DNA of 54,896 nt, from NCBI GenBank assembly GCA_013152545.1, contig JAADGF010000042.1:1-54896 (forward strand), given 5' to 3'. Below, one piece after another: positions 1 to 8,160 of the stretch. This DNA comes from Gammaproteobacteria bacterium (GTDB lineage: Bacteria; Pseudomonadota; Gammaproteobacteria; SZUA-152). The notes under the pieces are model-generated. The model worked only from the letters and a program-made list of their open reading frames with translations, had not been told where the DNA came from and did not search any database. Made by a program: the position numbers and the translations under genes. The stretch's first letter is position 1, and each line of letters opens with the position of its first letter.

Positions 1-2
1 AA

Positions 3-80
3 GTTGGTGTCAACTGGCAATTTACAACCGAGGATGCTCGCATTAAGCTGAAACGACTTTATCCAACACTCGAAATGTGA
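3..80 (+). pseudogene. IS630-family transposase, C-terminal fragment (cut by window edge)
   Basis: An open frame enters from the left edge and ends at TGA 78-80. Its last residues read VNWQFTTEDARIKLKRLYP followed by TLEM, which is the conserved end of IS630-type transposases. Only 25 residues are visible, so I cannot say whether the gene upstream is intact. The stop codon is the first three bases of the TGACGTG terminus of the neighbouring IS3-type remnant, so the native last residues may be lost. The catalytic DDE residues lie outside the window. Confidence 0.7.
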
Positions 81-101
81 CGTGACACTAGCTTCCTGGT
101 T

Positions 102-310
102 TTATTTCGGTTTACCTGTTAATCCATTGTATTGATTAATTTTTCCCCGATGAGCGCCGTATGTGTAGTCACTGGATACAACTATTTTCTTAACACACTC
201 CAGTATTTCCTCATGCAGAGGGTCTTCTGGTTTGTTTGCTTTTCGTTTTTGAAAACGATAATAATTACTACGGTTAATACCTAATACTTGATAGATCAGG
301 TCAATTGGCC
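102..310 (-). pseudogene. IS3-family OrfB (transposase) N-terminal remnant
   Basis: The minus frame reads LIYQVLGINRSNYYRFQKRK, then an EEILECVKKI helix and SSDYTYGAHRGK, matching the N-terminal part of IS3 OrfB transposases (helical region plus the Y-G-x-R-R-type motif). It stops at 102-104 after about 65 residues. The rve integrase core with its DDE triad is absent, so no active transposase can be made. The start has no obvious initiation codon, consistent with OrfA-OrfB frameshift expression in the parent element. Confidence 0.65.
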
Positions 311-470
311 ATTGCCTCGAAAAGCCTGTTTTTCTTCATTTTGTTGATGTTCTTTTATCCAACGACATAGCATATTGGCGTTAATATCCCAGTGCTTGGA
401 TGCATCGGCTCGGCTATAACCTTGTTCAAGTACCAGACTGATTGCATCTAACTTAAATTTTTGTGGTCAT
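296..470 (-). pseudogene. IS3-family OrfA (HTH) remnant with frameshift
   Basis: The minus strand gives KFKLDAISLVLEQGYSRADA, then HWDINANMLCRWIKEHQ and AFRGNGQLT, the helix-turn-helix and linker typical of IS3/IS911 OrfA. The likely ATG at 468-470 is one base out of frame with this reading, so the 5' end is frameshifted. The normal continuation of OrfA after the R-G-N-G motif is missing and a TGA follows at 296-298. It is a decayed gene. Confidence 0.65.
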
Positions 471-536
471 TTTATTTTTCCAGTTAAGTGAATTATCTTT
501 TAACTGGGTTGTTCTAGTCCATTAGACCACGTCACA

Positions 537-1715
537 TTAGGTTGGATCATTAAGCGGCAATAGATGCGTATCTCCTCGCGCCAATGATGGTGGTAGACTT
601 GGCTTCAGTCGATGCATTACTCGCTCAGCAGTAGCGCGATAAGCTGTCAATTTGCCACCAACAATGCTGAGTAGTTTTGGTTTATCCTCATTATCAAGCA
701 GTAATTGCACTTCACGTTTACGTTTAAAGGGTGATCCCTCGGACATCGGCAATACTCTTAATCCGGCGAATGCCGATATGGCATCAGGTTTTTGCGTTTG
801 TGGAAAATAACGATGGTAGGTTTGTAATAAATACTCGATTTCATCTGCTAGCGGTTTGACCTCTGCGGGATTACCATAATACACATTTTCAGTGGTGCCA
901 ATTAGTATTTTCTGGTGCCACGGCATAACAAATACGGCTCGCTGGTCGTGGGGCGCTTCGAGATAATAGATCCCCTGATTTAATTGTCCTTCAATGAGAA
1001 CATGGGTTCCTTGTACCAGTTCGATATTCAAATTGAAACGCTGTGGTGAAATTTTTTTTTGTACTTCACTCACCCAAGGGCCGGCAGCATTTACTATTAC
1101 TTTAGCGACGCATTGAACCGATGTGTTTTCATACTCGAAATGCACGTCACAATGCGTTTTGTGGATGGTGCCTTGCGTAAAGCGGGCGGGTACGCATAAT
1201 TGCGCCCCCAATGTTTCTGCCGATGACATGACAGCCTTGGATAATAAAACATCATCAGTTTGTGCGTCATGATAACGAAAAACGGATAATAAATCTTTCT
1301 GCTGAAGCCCATCTAGCGCAGGCCATTCGCTTTTATCAAGCACCTGGAATCGGGATGAAGGTGAATTATTAGCTAAAAACTGGTATAGCATTAAACCTGC
1401 TCTAATTTTCCAGGGGCCGCGCCTGGTGTGTTTGTAAATGGGGATATAAAACGGCACCAGCTTAACAAGCTCTGGTGCGAGATTAAGGAGTAAGGCGCGT
1501 TCGCGTAAACATTCTTTAACGAGGCTGAATTGTGCTGTTTCCAAATAGCGCAATCCGCCGTGAATCAGCTTACTGGACTTACTGGATGTTCCCGCTGCTA
1601 TTGCCGATTGCTCCAATACCAGCACCGAATATCCCTGGGCTGCGGCCGCTTGAGCAACACCCACGCCATGAATGCCAGCGCCAATGATGACAATGTCATA
1701 TTGCTTATCGATCAC
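537..1715 (-). CDS. glpD: FAD-dependent glycerol-3-phosphate dehydrogenase, apparently C-terminally truncated
   Basis: Oxidises sn-glycerol 3-phosphate to dihydroxyacetone phosphate at the inner face of the membrane and passes electrons to quinone. Visible: N-terminal dinucleotide-binding motif GAGIHG (residues 12-17), the S-S-K-x-I-H-G-G-L-R-Y-L stretch of GlpD, and GGKLTAYR near the end of the FAD domain. It has 392 residues against about 500 for usual GlpD, and the C-terminal helical DAO_C domain is absent. The TAA stop (537-539) touches the edge of the IS3 remnant, which suggests that IS insertion or deletion removed the domain. A naturally short paralogue is the alternative. GTG start. 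It overlaps the upstream phosphodiesterase by 11 bp, so it is the third gene of a glpK-like, ugpQ, glpD operon. Identity is good; activity is uncertain. Confidence 0.8.
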   Translation of the reverse strand: MIDKQYDIVIIGAGIHGVGVAQAAAAQGYSVLVLEQSAIAAGTSSKSSKLIHGGLRYLETAQFSLVKECLRERALLLNLAPELVKLVPFYIPIYKHTRRGPWKIRAGLMLYQFLANNSPSSRFQVLDKSEWPALDGLQQKDLLSVFRYHDAQTDDVLLSKAVMSSAETLGAQLCVPARFTQGTIHKTHCDVHFEYENTSVQCVAKVIVNAAGPWVSEVQKKISPQRFNLNIELVQGTHVLIEGQLNQGIYYLEAPHDQRAVFVMPWHQKILIGTTENVYYGNPAEVKPLADEIEYLLQTYHRYFPQTQKPDAISAFAGLRVLPMSEGSPFKRKREVQLLLDNEDKPKLLSIVGGKLTAYRATAERVMHRLKPSLPPSLARGDTHLLPLNDPT

Positions 1716-2562
1716 GACAACATTTTGTGTTTAACACAGCGTGATTCAACAGTTTGCCAATTGCGTTGGTTTCGACCAACGTTGCCCCTTTGTTTGCCCA
1801 GTTCAATGCTATCGTCGCATCGCTGGTTTCATAAACGGCCCATTGCCACGGAGGTTGGCATTGAACGTGTTGTGTCATCGTAAATTGATTAGGCACGCTA
1901 TTATCTTTCTGGTTGATGCTCGAATGAATATTCTCAAATGTTGAAATGCTGGTAGGTACACATTCAATATCGGCAAAAACATAATCGGGCATAAGTGAAA
2001 TTGCTGTGTCCAGTGACCGGGAATGCCAGTGATCAAATACCCAACCTATTTGTGCGCACCCCATTGTGCGGGCAAGTTGCAACACTTCTGCATTAAAAGA
2101 AATAATAATAATTTGCCCTAACGCCGGTTCGATAATAGATTTAATGTTTTGCATTACCCGTTCTATACCAAAATGATGGATGCTGTCGCACTTGATTTCA
2201 AGAAATGCTTTGCGCGATGGCCACTGCCTTAATAAATTCACCATGGCTTGCAATGTGGGTATTTTTTCATTTGAAAATTGATCACCAAAGCGTATTGGTT
2301 CACCCGCGGTTATTGCGATTATATCCTGTGCAGGTAATTGGTTAACATTGCCCTGCATCCCTGTGGTTCTGATTAATTCAATATCATGAATAACAACGGG
2401 CACACCATCACCGCTAATTTGAACATCAAACTCAACAAAACAAGCCCCGCAATATAATGCTTTTTCAATTGCAATAAGCGTATTCTCCGGATAAATGTCA
2501 CTATAGCCACGGTGGGCCACTAAAACCGGGGTTCGTTGTGTCTCCATTGGCGTATTATCCAT
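1705..2562 (-). CDS. ugpQ: Glycerophosphodiester phosphodiesterase, cytosolic type
   Basis: Hydrolyses glycerophosphodiesters from phospholipid turnover to glycerol 3-phosphate and an alcohol, feeding the adjacent dehydrogenase. It has 285 residues. The GDPD core is visible: H17-R18-G19, P-E-N-T at 25-28, E44 and D46 as metal ligands, and H59-D60 as the second catalytic histidine. No signal peptide is seen, so it is more like cytosolic UgpQ than periplasmic GlpQ. ATG start, only 6 bp after the kinase stop codon, and its 3' end overlaps glpD, so translation is probably coupled. The stretch around residues 215-240 is less typical of the family. Gene symbol by family and context. Confidence 0.85.
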   Translation of the reverse strand: MDNTPMETQRTPVLVAHRGYSDIYPENTLIAIEKALYCGACFVEFDVQISGDGVPVVIHDIELIRTTGMQGNVNQLPAQDIIAITAGEPIRFGDQFSNEKIPTLQAMVNLLRQWPSRKAFLEIKCDSIHHFGIERVMQNIKSIIEPALGQIIIISFNAEVLQLARTMGCAQIGWVFDHWHSRSLDTAISLMPDYVFADIECVPTSISTFENIHSSINQKDNSVPNQFTMTQHVQCQPPWQWAVYETSDATIALNWANKGATLVETNAIGKLLNHAVLNTKCCRDR

Positions 2563-2568
2563 TATGAA

Positions 2569-4026
2569 TTATCGATTATAATGCAACAATTGTTTGTTCA
2601 TTTCCTGAAGCCAGTGATCATACCGTGTAGCAAGCGATGCATCCTTATTCGGTAAAAAATCACGTCCGGTAACCGGTTTTGGCCAATCATCGGGAAACCC
2701 TGCCAGTAAATAGGCGACACCTTTTGCTGTTGCTTCACATTCAGCGGGTCGGTATACCGGTAGTTGGGTCACATTCGCGAGTTTTTGACACAAGGCATCA
2801 CATTGCGAAAGCCCGCCTGTCACAACAATTTTTTTTAAATCCACATAATGCTCATTTAACCGTTGCAAATTAACTTGTAATAAAAATAAAATGCTCTCGG
2901 CGACAGCCACAATTTTTTCGCCGGGTGTATGCTGTCTATTGTTATTTTCCTGAACAAATTGTGATTTAAAATCTGGCACCCAAAAAGGTGCTCCTAAGCC
3001 AGCCACTCCATTCAGAAATAAAGGTGGATTCTTGTATTGTTCAAGCCAGCCAGTAAATTTTCGTTCTGCTTCATCATAGGGGATACCAAGCTCTTTTTCC
3101 ATCAGCATTAACGCGTTGGATGCGCCATTCACTGTACATTCCAGCACGTATTCACTGTGGTCAGCATCTTTATAGACAATACTCGACAGCAAGTTTGGTG
3201 CATCCAGTAGCGTGGTCCCCGTCGAGCATTGTAGGAAGGCGCCAGTCCCCATATTGATATAGGCCGTATGAGTATCAGGGCGGCCATGAGCAAACAATGC
3301 CGCCGATTGATCCCCAGTAACAATCGACAAAGGGATTGAATAATTCGCTACCGAGATATTACCGTACGTAAAACAGGTGTCTACACATTGAGGTAAAGGG
3401 GCACGAGGAACGCCAAAAAGGGTTAGCAGTTGTTGGTCCCAGTCACCGCTTGCTATACTCCATAGCAATGTTCGTGAGGCATTAGCGGGGTCTACGTAAT
3501 GTTGATCAGACGGCAATAAACAACAGGTTATATAACTTGCTAAAGGCCCCCAAGCAAGCTTGCCTTCGTTATAAGCTTGTTTTACGGCGTCTATATTATT
3601 CAAGCACCAATGTAGTTTGCTGACGCCGTAATGTGCTGATACTAGTAGGCCTGTTGCATTATGTACTTGCTCATTATCTACTTCGAATTGTTTGATCCAT
3701 TGGTGGGCTCGTCTGTCCTGCCAGCTAATGGCTGGCGATAACGCTTTGCCGGTTACTTTATCCCAGCAAACAATATTTGATCGTTGTGTCGCCAGTCCTG
3801 CTGTGCAAATCTGCTTCAGTTTGGGGCCTAACTGAGATGCAACGTCGTGAATGACTTGAATAACGGAATCAACTAATGTCTTCGGGTGTTGCTCAACCCA
3901 ATGAGGATGAGGGTATAATACAGGCACCGATTGCTGTGCTTTTGCGACTACCCTGGCTTGTCCATCAAAAACAAGAGCACGGGTTGAACTACCCCCTTGA
4001 TCAATCGTAAGGTACAATGTATCCAT
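2569..4026 (-). CDS. FGGY-family carbohydrate kinase, glycerol kinase-like
   Basis: A 485-residue FGGY kinase expected to phosphorylate a polyol, most likely glycerol, with ATP in the cytoplasm. The phosphate-binding loop near the N-terminus reads IDQGGSSTRALVFDG, where classical GlpK has LDQGTTSSRA. The region corresponding to the glycerol site reads ATQRSNIVCWD and ISWQDRRA (GlpK: NQRETTVVWD, IVWQDRRT). The second ATP loop reads GDQSAALFAHG and the C-lobe has VVTGGLSQCD. It heads an operon with a glycerophosphodiesterase and a glycerol-3-phosphate dehydrogenase, which favours glycerol. The changed motifs mean that another polyol or dihydroxyacetone cannot be excluded. ATG start with a weak ribosome-binding site. 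Confidence 0.8.
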   Translation of the reverse strand: MDTLYLTIDQGGSSTRALVFDGQARVVAKAQQSVPVLYPHPHWVEQHPKTLVDSVIQVIHDVASQLGPKLKQICTAGLATQRSNIVCWDKVTGKALSPAISWQDRRAHQWIKQFEVDNEQVHNATGLLVSAHYGVSKLHWCLNNIDAVKQAYNEGKLAWGPLASYITCCLLPSDQHYVDPANASRTLLWSIASGDWDQQLLTLFGVPRAPLPQCVDTCFTYGNISVANYSIPLSIVTGDQSAALFAHGRPDTHTAYINMGTGAFLQCSTGTTLLDAPNLLSSIVYKDADHSEYVLECTVNGASNALMLMEKELGIPYDEAERKFTGWLEQYKNPPLFLNGVAGLGAPFWVPDFKSQFVQENNNRQHTPGEKIVAVAESILFLLQVNLQRLNEHYVDLKKIVVTGGLSQCDALCQKLANVTQLPVYRPAECEATAKGVAYLLAGFPDDWPKPVTGRDFLPNKDASLATRYDHWLQEMNKQLLHYNR

Positions 4027-4054
4027 GATTGCTTGGTTAGCCGCTTATATATCG

Positions 4055-4109
4055 AAATCGTAAACGCTTTGGGTATATATCCAAAATCTCAATCGCTTCG
4101 GGTATCTCC
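4055..4109. promoter_or_regulatory. Imperfect direct repeat upstream of the glycerol operon (operator candidate)
   Basis: Two copies of about 27 bp lie head to tail, at 4055-4082 and 4084-4109. They share the cores AATC, CGCTT and GGGTAT. They sit about 30-80 bp upstream of the kinase start codon on minus, where a regulator would bind. Direct repeats of this spacing suit AraC-type or other dimeric regulators. I see no GlpR consensus. The site is inferred from position only. Confidence 0.4.
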
Positions 4110-4142
4110 ACCGTTTATAGTTTAATCGCTTGCATTTAACAC

Positions 4143-4196
4143 GGCACTTTTAACGGGCCAACGGGCCGGTTTTTTTTGCGTAAAAAAACCCGTGCC
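4143..4196 (-). terminator. Possible terminator / inverted repeat after the DUF1631 gene
   Basis: Complementary outer arms GGCAC (4143-4147) and GTGCC (4192-4196) enclose GG plus a T-tract and an A-tract plus CC (4168-4190) that can pair. On the minus strand the structure lies 30-90 bp after the DUF1631 stop codon and before the glycerol operon promoter. The arms are short and A/T-rich, so the call is tentative. Confidence 0.35.
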
Positions 4197-4228
4197 AATC
4201 AAGAATATTCGGGGCTTATGCGCGTTCC

Positions 4229-6595
4229 TTAGTTTGTTGGCAGTAATTCTTTGGTTCCGTTAACGCAACGTTGCATGGTGTTCACCACAGCACCAATGGC
4301 CCTGTCTAACAACGGCACATCCTCGACAATTGCAGCCTGACCGTTTTCCAGACATTTCACTAAATCCGCTATGGCAATATCTGCCACAATCCGGTAACGA
4401 CGATCGACGAAAGTATAATCGCCAGTGAAATCACATTTCCATGATAACTTCCCACGCTTAACTTTACCCTGGTTATAAAACTCTACCCAAGCACCAATGT
4501 CCATGTCACGTACAAAAGCAAATATATGGCTGTTGATTACATGTGGCGTTAACTTCATATAGCCCAGATCCGCTTCGTTTCCTGAATCATACGGCATATC
4601 TTCTGTGGATGAGTCCGCAGTCTTGGTCGCTTGCGGAACGTCCTGTTCGTCATTCTCGGGCAGACCTTTAAGGCAAGCTAGATGCAGTACCTCCAGTTCT
4701 TCAAGATATGAATTAATTTCATCTTGGTCAATGCCAATTAAGGTCAGCCCGTCTTGTAAGCCTTTTAGTATTCTGGGAATAATACGCACTAATTCATGAC
4801 GTTCACTTGCCAGCAGTTTGGGTTGGATGCTCCAAATTAAATCATCGACGAAATCTAGCGCTGCTTGCCAGGCAGGACCTTCACAGTGATCGCGCAAACC
4901 GATCTCGGTTAATGCATCCTTCCATTTACTGACTAGGAAATTATGGATAGCAATCGGTATTTTGTATTGCTGTATACTCTCTTCAATTTTATCTGAAACT
5001 CTTTGCTTGGTTTCTTCCAGCATCTCTCCGGCTAGTTTATCCGCTGCTAGCTCGGTTTCAATAAAAGCCCTGAATTCCAGTAATAAATCGTCAAATATTG
5101 TAATATCTGTATCAAAGTCACTAAGAATACGATTCACGACGTCGCTTATCTTTTTCTGTAAGGAGTCATCGTCAGAATTTGCCTCATTATCAAGCGTTGT
5201 TCCTGCATAAGCCAACTCATTGAGCAGTAATCTTGCCGCGTGAGTTTTTTTGCTAAAAAAAGTTTTATCCAATATAGCCAATTTTATAATAGGAATCTGT
5301 AATCGCGCAACCAAGGCACGAATGGCATCAGGTAATGTTTTATCGTCCAAGATAAAATCAAACATCATGCTGACAATGTCAATCACATCTGATTCTGAAT
5401 GTTCAAGATTCTTTTCTGATTCGTTGCCGTGATGTACGCCTATTGTTTTCAATAAGGTGGATTTAATGCTCTCACTGGAAGGTGTGTCGCTGTTGCTATA
5501 TCCTGTGATACTGCTGTTCGCTTGCAATTGTGATAAACCTGCAAGAATGTCATTGGTGAAATAATAGCCAGGCTCTGACGGTGTGGTATTCACCCCAAAT
5601 TCAGTGCTGGTATTTGCATGGCCTCCATGTACATGGCCTTCAGTCGCGACAGGCGAAGCCATTAACATGGCATTGTTAGCCTGACCGCCGTATGTCTCGG
5701 CTCTCTGTAATGCCAGCAACTGCTGTAACGATTCAAATAAATTGCCGTTGACACTACTGACTCCCTGATGGCCGCTTGCCAACGCTGATGGAGGGTCACC
5801 GCTCAATTGTGCGGATTGCAATTCAGGCAATAATTTTTCATCACTACCGGTTGTTCTGGCCGCGAGTCCATTGGATAGCAAGGGGGCTTTGAGTTTGATT
5901 GTGGGCAATACGCCGGCAGCAATAAACATCGCGTTAATTTCCTTATACATTGTACCGAGATTGCTTACCACGAACTTATCAAATAATTTATAGACAACCA
6001 AGCGAATTTCTAATTCTTCGGAAAAACTTTCTGAAGCCTGTTCAAAGGCCATGCAAACGAGGTCGGGTGAAACTGGGTTATTGTCGGATGTTATTGTTTG
6101 GATATCAACAATATGGTCATATCGATGTGCGATAGCGATGAGTTCCTCCCGGTAGAGATTATGTGCTTTCGCCACCATATTGGTAATCGCAAGGGATTCT
6201 TCTAAGTCATTTTCTTCGACTAGACTCAGTGCAGTAAAAGAATGTTCAGTGTCAGCCCCTTTGTCTGTACAGTCTTTAATATGCGCTCCATTCAAAATTT
6301 TATTTGACAATTTTTCGCAATTGAGGCCGAAGGATTTTTCAACATTGTTTTTCTGTACTCTGATTTCACGCATGGCATCAAAATACATCCTCTGTTGTTG
6401 GTTGTTCTCCGCTTTATCGGCATAATCAAACAGGACATCATCCACATTATCGAACATTTTTTGCAGATAATCATGCAGTTGCTTTTGCGCGATACGCCCG
6501 GCAGCTTTGGCAGGATCGGACACAGTGTTGTTTATCGTGTCGCGTGCTGCGGTGTAATGCTCCGTAAAATCAAATGCGCTATTTTGATGTTGCAC
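4229..6595 (-). CDS. DUF1631 family protein
   Basis: A 788-residue protein of the DUF1631 family, whose members are sometimes misannotated as thymidine phosphorylase. Family marks: the helical N-terminal region (residues 25-130), KEINAMFIAAGVLPTIK near 230, and the conserved block LQIPIIKLAILDKTFFSKK, then HAARLLLNEL, near 440-460. The C-terminal 110 residues (GAWVEFYN, KLSWKC, YTFVDRR) resemble the PilZ-like tail of the family, which hints at cyclic-di-GMP binding or a related signalling role. No signal peptide or membrane segment is seen. GTG start at 6593-6595, chosen because AGAGGA lies upstream. Probably monocistronic. Function is unknown. Confidence 0.8.
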   Translation of the reverse strand: MQHQNSAFDFTEHYTAARDTINNTVSDPAKAAGRIAQKQLHDYLQKMFDNVDDVLFDYADKAENNQQQRMYFDAMREIRVQKNNVEKSFGLNCEKLSNKILNGAHIKDCTDKGADTEHSFTALSLVEENDLEESLAITNMVAKAHNLYREELIAIAHRYDHIVDIQTITSDNNPVSPDLVCMAFEQASESFSEELEIRLVVYKLFDKFVVSNLGTMYKEINAMFIAAGVLPTIKLKAPLLSNGLAARTTGSDEKLLPELQSAQLSGDPPSALASGHQGVSSVNGNLFESLQQLLALQRAETYGGQANNAMLMASPVATEGHVHGGHANTSTEFGVNTTPSEPGYYFTNDILAGLSQLQANSSITGYSNSDTPSSESIKSTLLKTIGVHHGNESEKNLEHSESDVIDIVSMMFDFILDDKTLPDAIRALVARLQIPIIKLAILDKTFFSKKTHAARLLLNELAYAGTTLDNEANSDDDSLQKKISDVVNRILSDFDTDITIFDDLLLEFRAFIETELAADKLAGEMLEETKQRVSDKIEESIQQYKIPIAIHNFLVSKWKDALTEIGLRDHCEGPAWQAALDFVDDLIWSIQPKLLASERHELVRIIPRILKGLQDGLTLIGIDQDEINSYLEELEVLHLACLKGLPENDEQDVPQATKTADSSTEDMPYDSGNEADLGYMKLTPHVINSHIFAFVRDMDIGAWVEFYNQGKVKRGKLSWKCDFTGDYTFVDRRYRIVADIAIADLVKCLENGQAAIVEDVPLLDRAIGAVVNTMQRCVNGTKELLPTN

Positions 6596-6954
6596 TTTTT
6601 TCTATCCTCTTATCAGCCCATTACGGCTTATCTCTTTTTTAAAAGTAGGCTTTTGCAGAATATTTATCTGTGATGTCGGTCTAAAATTAAAGAGACAGAG
6701 TTCACAATATTGAAAAAACACGTCAAACCTACTAGTAATGGCTCGGTAATAAGATCCTTAGTTGTGGTCGCTTAAATAAAATAACGGACGTGTGAGCAAA
6801 GCCATTTCCCTTGCTTAATGAAAGTGGCATTTTGTTGGGTAAATAATATCGCTAGGCTAGCAATTGCCGCTGTATATGAGCACTTTTGACGTCGCTATTT
6901 AATACAATAATCGGGAAAATCAAAGGCAATCTGAGTAGTTACATTCCCGAAAAT
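6596..6954. other. Intergenic region, 359 bp
   Basis: Upstream region of the DUF1631 gene and downstream of the lipoprotein gene, both on minus. Apart from a short palindrome gctaggctagc near 6852-6862, I see no gene, repeat or strong promoter. Confidence 0.5.
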
Positions 6955-7671
6955 TTAGTTAGGCAGCAATTGTTTTAATTCAAGAAGGAGAGCGTTGTCT
7001 TTGCTCAGTGTAATCGATTGTTGGCGGCCACTGTTTTTTGCAATATAGGCGTTGCTTGCTGCCGCTAGATAGGGCATGGTTGCACGTAAGTCGTTGGAGT
7101 TACCCACACTTTGTATTTCGACTGTCCATATGGGTGACTTGGCGCTGGTGCCGTCGTTTAGCGGGAATGCAGCTAAGTTGGCATAACGGTTATATAAGGT
7201 ATAACTTCTGGTTTCGTAAGAGTTGCCAACTTGACGGGTATAAGCTGGAATGCGTACGGTACGCCGTGTGGTGGTAGTCGCACCACTGGTGTTGGTGGTT
7301 TTTTCGGTGATTGTCACGGTTTCTCCACCAAACGTTTCGTAAATTGGCCACGAATAAGTGTAAATCCCGGTTCGTCCATCGGACACGCCGTAGCTAAACA
7401 AAATTTCCAAATCAGCATTCGCTAAGTTGTTGCTTTTCTCGTAACCTTGTTTTTTTAAAATATGGTCGAAATAGCGCCTGAATTCTTTGAAATATAAATC
7501 CGAACTTTGTGTGCTCTCTAACATGTTGGTAAGGTAATAACGCTTGCCGGAAACTGATGCGGCGGTGTCCGTTATGGCATTCACACTCACTACCACTTTA
7601 TGCGCACAACCCGTCAGCATGGTTAGCAACAAGACAAATAAAACCAATATACTTTTGAGCAAATAATGCAT
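6955..7671 (-). CDS. DUF4136-like outer-membrane lipoprotein
   Basis: A 238-residue lipoprotein. The N-terminal hydrophobic segment ends in a lipobox LTGC with lipidation at C22. The mature part has a beta-rich layout: RYYLTNMLESTQSSDLYFKEF, then a helix (FRRYFDHILKKQGY) and NADLEILFSYGVSDGRT. This is the pattern of DUF4136 proteins, which are small periplasm-facing lipoproteins of unknown role. A Thr-rich loop (residues 125-137) follows. ATG start with a strong ribosome-binding site (GGAGG 6 bp upstream). It appears to be a single-gene unit. The family call is by pattern and moderately sure. Confidence 0.7.
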   Translation of the reverse strand: MHYLLKSILVLFVLLLTMLTGCAHKVVVSVNAITDTAASVSGKRYYLTNMLESTQSSDLYFKEFRRYFDHILKKQGYEKSNNLANADLEILFSYGVSDGRTGIYTYSWPIYETFGGETVTITEKTTNTSGATTTTRRTVRIPAYTRQVGNSYETRSYTLYNRYANLAAFPLNDGTSAKSPIWTVEIQSVGNSNDLRATMPYLAAASNAYIAKNSGRQQSITLSKDNALLLELKQLLPN

Positions 7672-8160
7672 AAAGCCTCCACCTGAACAGGTTTAATCCT
7701 TTTCGCCGAGGGACTCTTCAAATACCGAGTTGCCGAGCCTTTGCTTTTTATTCCAGTAAAGGCATTGGTTTGTAATACGGTATATTGCTGAGCCGCTCGG
7801 GATATAACCGCTATCATCAGCTAAATGCTTACAACAAATAAGTGTTGTGATAAACACGACTGAAACAGCGCTTCCGTCAGTGTCAGCCTAACGAATTTTA
7901 AACTGAAATACCAGGGCTGTTAAACCCATGTTGCTTTTCGATGAATAGCGTGCACGAGCAATGGCTTGGTTTTCATGTAACATTTTGAATGTAGAGACTA
8001 TTTTGTGTCATTCTACTGTGTAGAATGGTGTTTATTACCGGTTTTTAGAAAAAAGCTACCCATCTTGAGTATATTCAGGTTAAAGATTGGTGCTGTGCGG
8101 CCGATTTCATGAATTGATTATGTGCAATCCAGCTAATTTGTAACGTTATGGGAGAAAAAC
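7672..8160. other. Divergent intergenic region between lipoprotein and chemoreceptor
   Basis: This 489-bp region carries the promoters of two diverging genes. The sigma-28 promoter for the chemoreceptor is listed separately. On the minus side, near 7700-7780, C/G-rich short repeats (gccgag, ctcgg) could form a hairpin in the lipoprotein leader, but no riboswitch consensus is met. Confidence 0.5.
8081..8107 (+). promoter_or_regulatory. Sigma-28 (FliA) promoter of the chemoreceptor gene
   Basis: TAAA at 8081-8084 and GCCGATTT at 8100-8107 are separated by exactly 15 bases. This matches the FliA consensus TAAA-N15-GCCGATAA at 10 of 12 positions. The start codon lies 53 bp downstream at 8161, leaving a leader of about 45 nt with a good ribosome-binding site. 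Chemoreceptors are classic late-class flagellar genes, so the function fits. Confidence 0.75.

Larger units (their letters stand above)
74..538 (-). mobile_element. Internally deleted IS3-family insertion sequence
   Basis: An 11-bp perfect inverted repeat (aatgtgacgtg at 74-84, its complement at 528-538) encloses two minus-strand fragments that read like OrfA and the start of OrfB of IS3-group elements. The likely termini are TGACGTG on each side. The element is about 460 bp against the usual 1.2-1.5 kb, so most of OrfB including the DDE region is gone. It lies directly between an IS630 tail and the end of glpD. No convincing direct target duplication is visible. Confidence 0.65.

Noticed and set aside
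7680-7860. Possible riboswitch (cyclic-di-GMP type) in the leader of the lipoprotein gene
   Set aside because: Some G/C stems and a GCAAAG motif are present on minus, but the conserved core of the GEMM class is not met.
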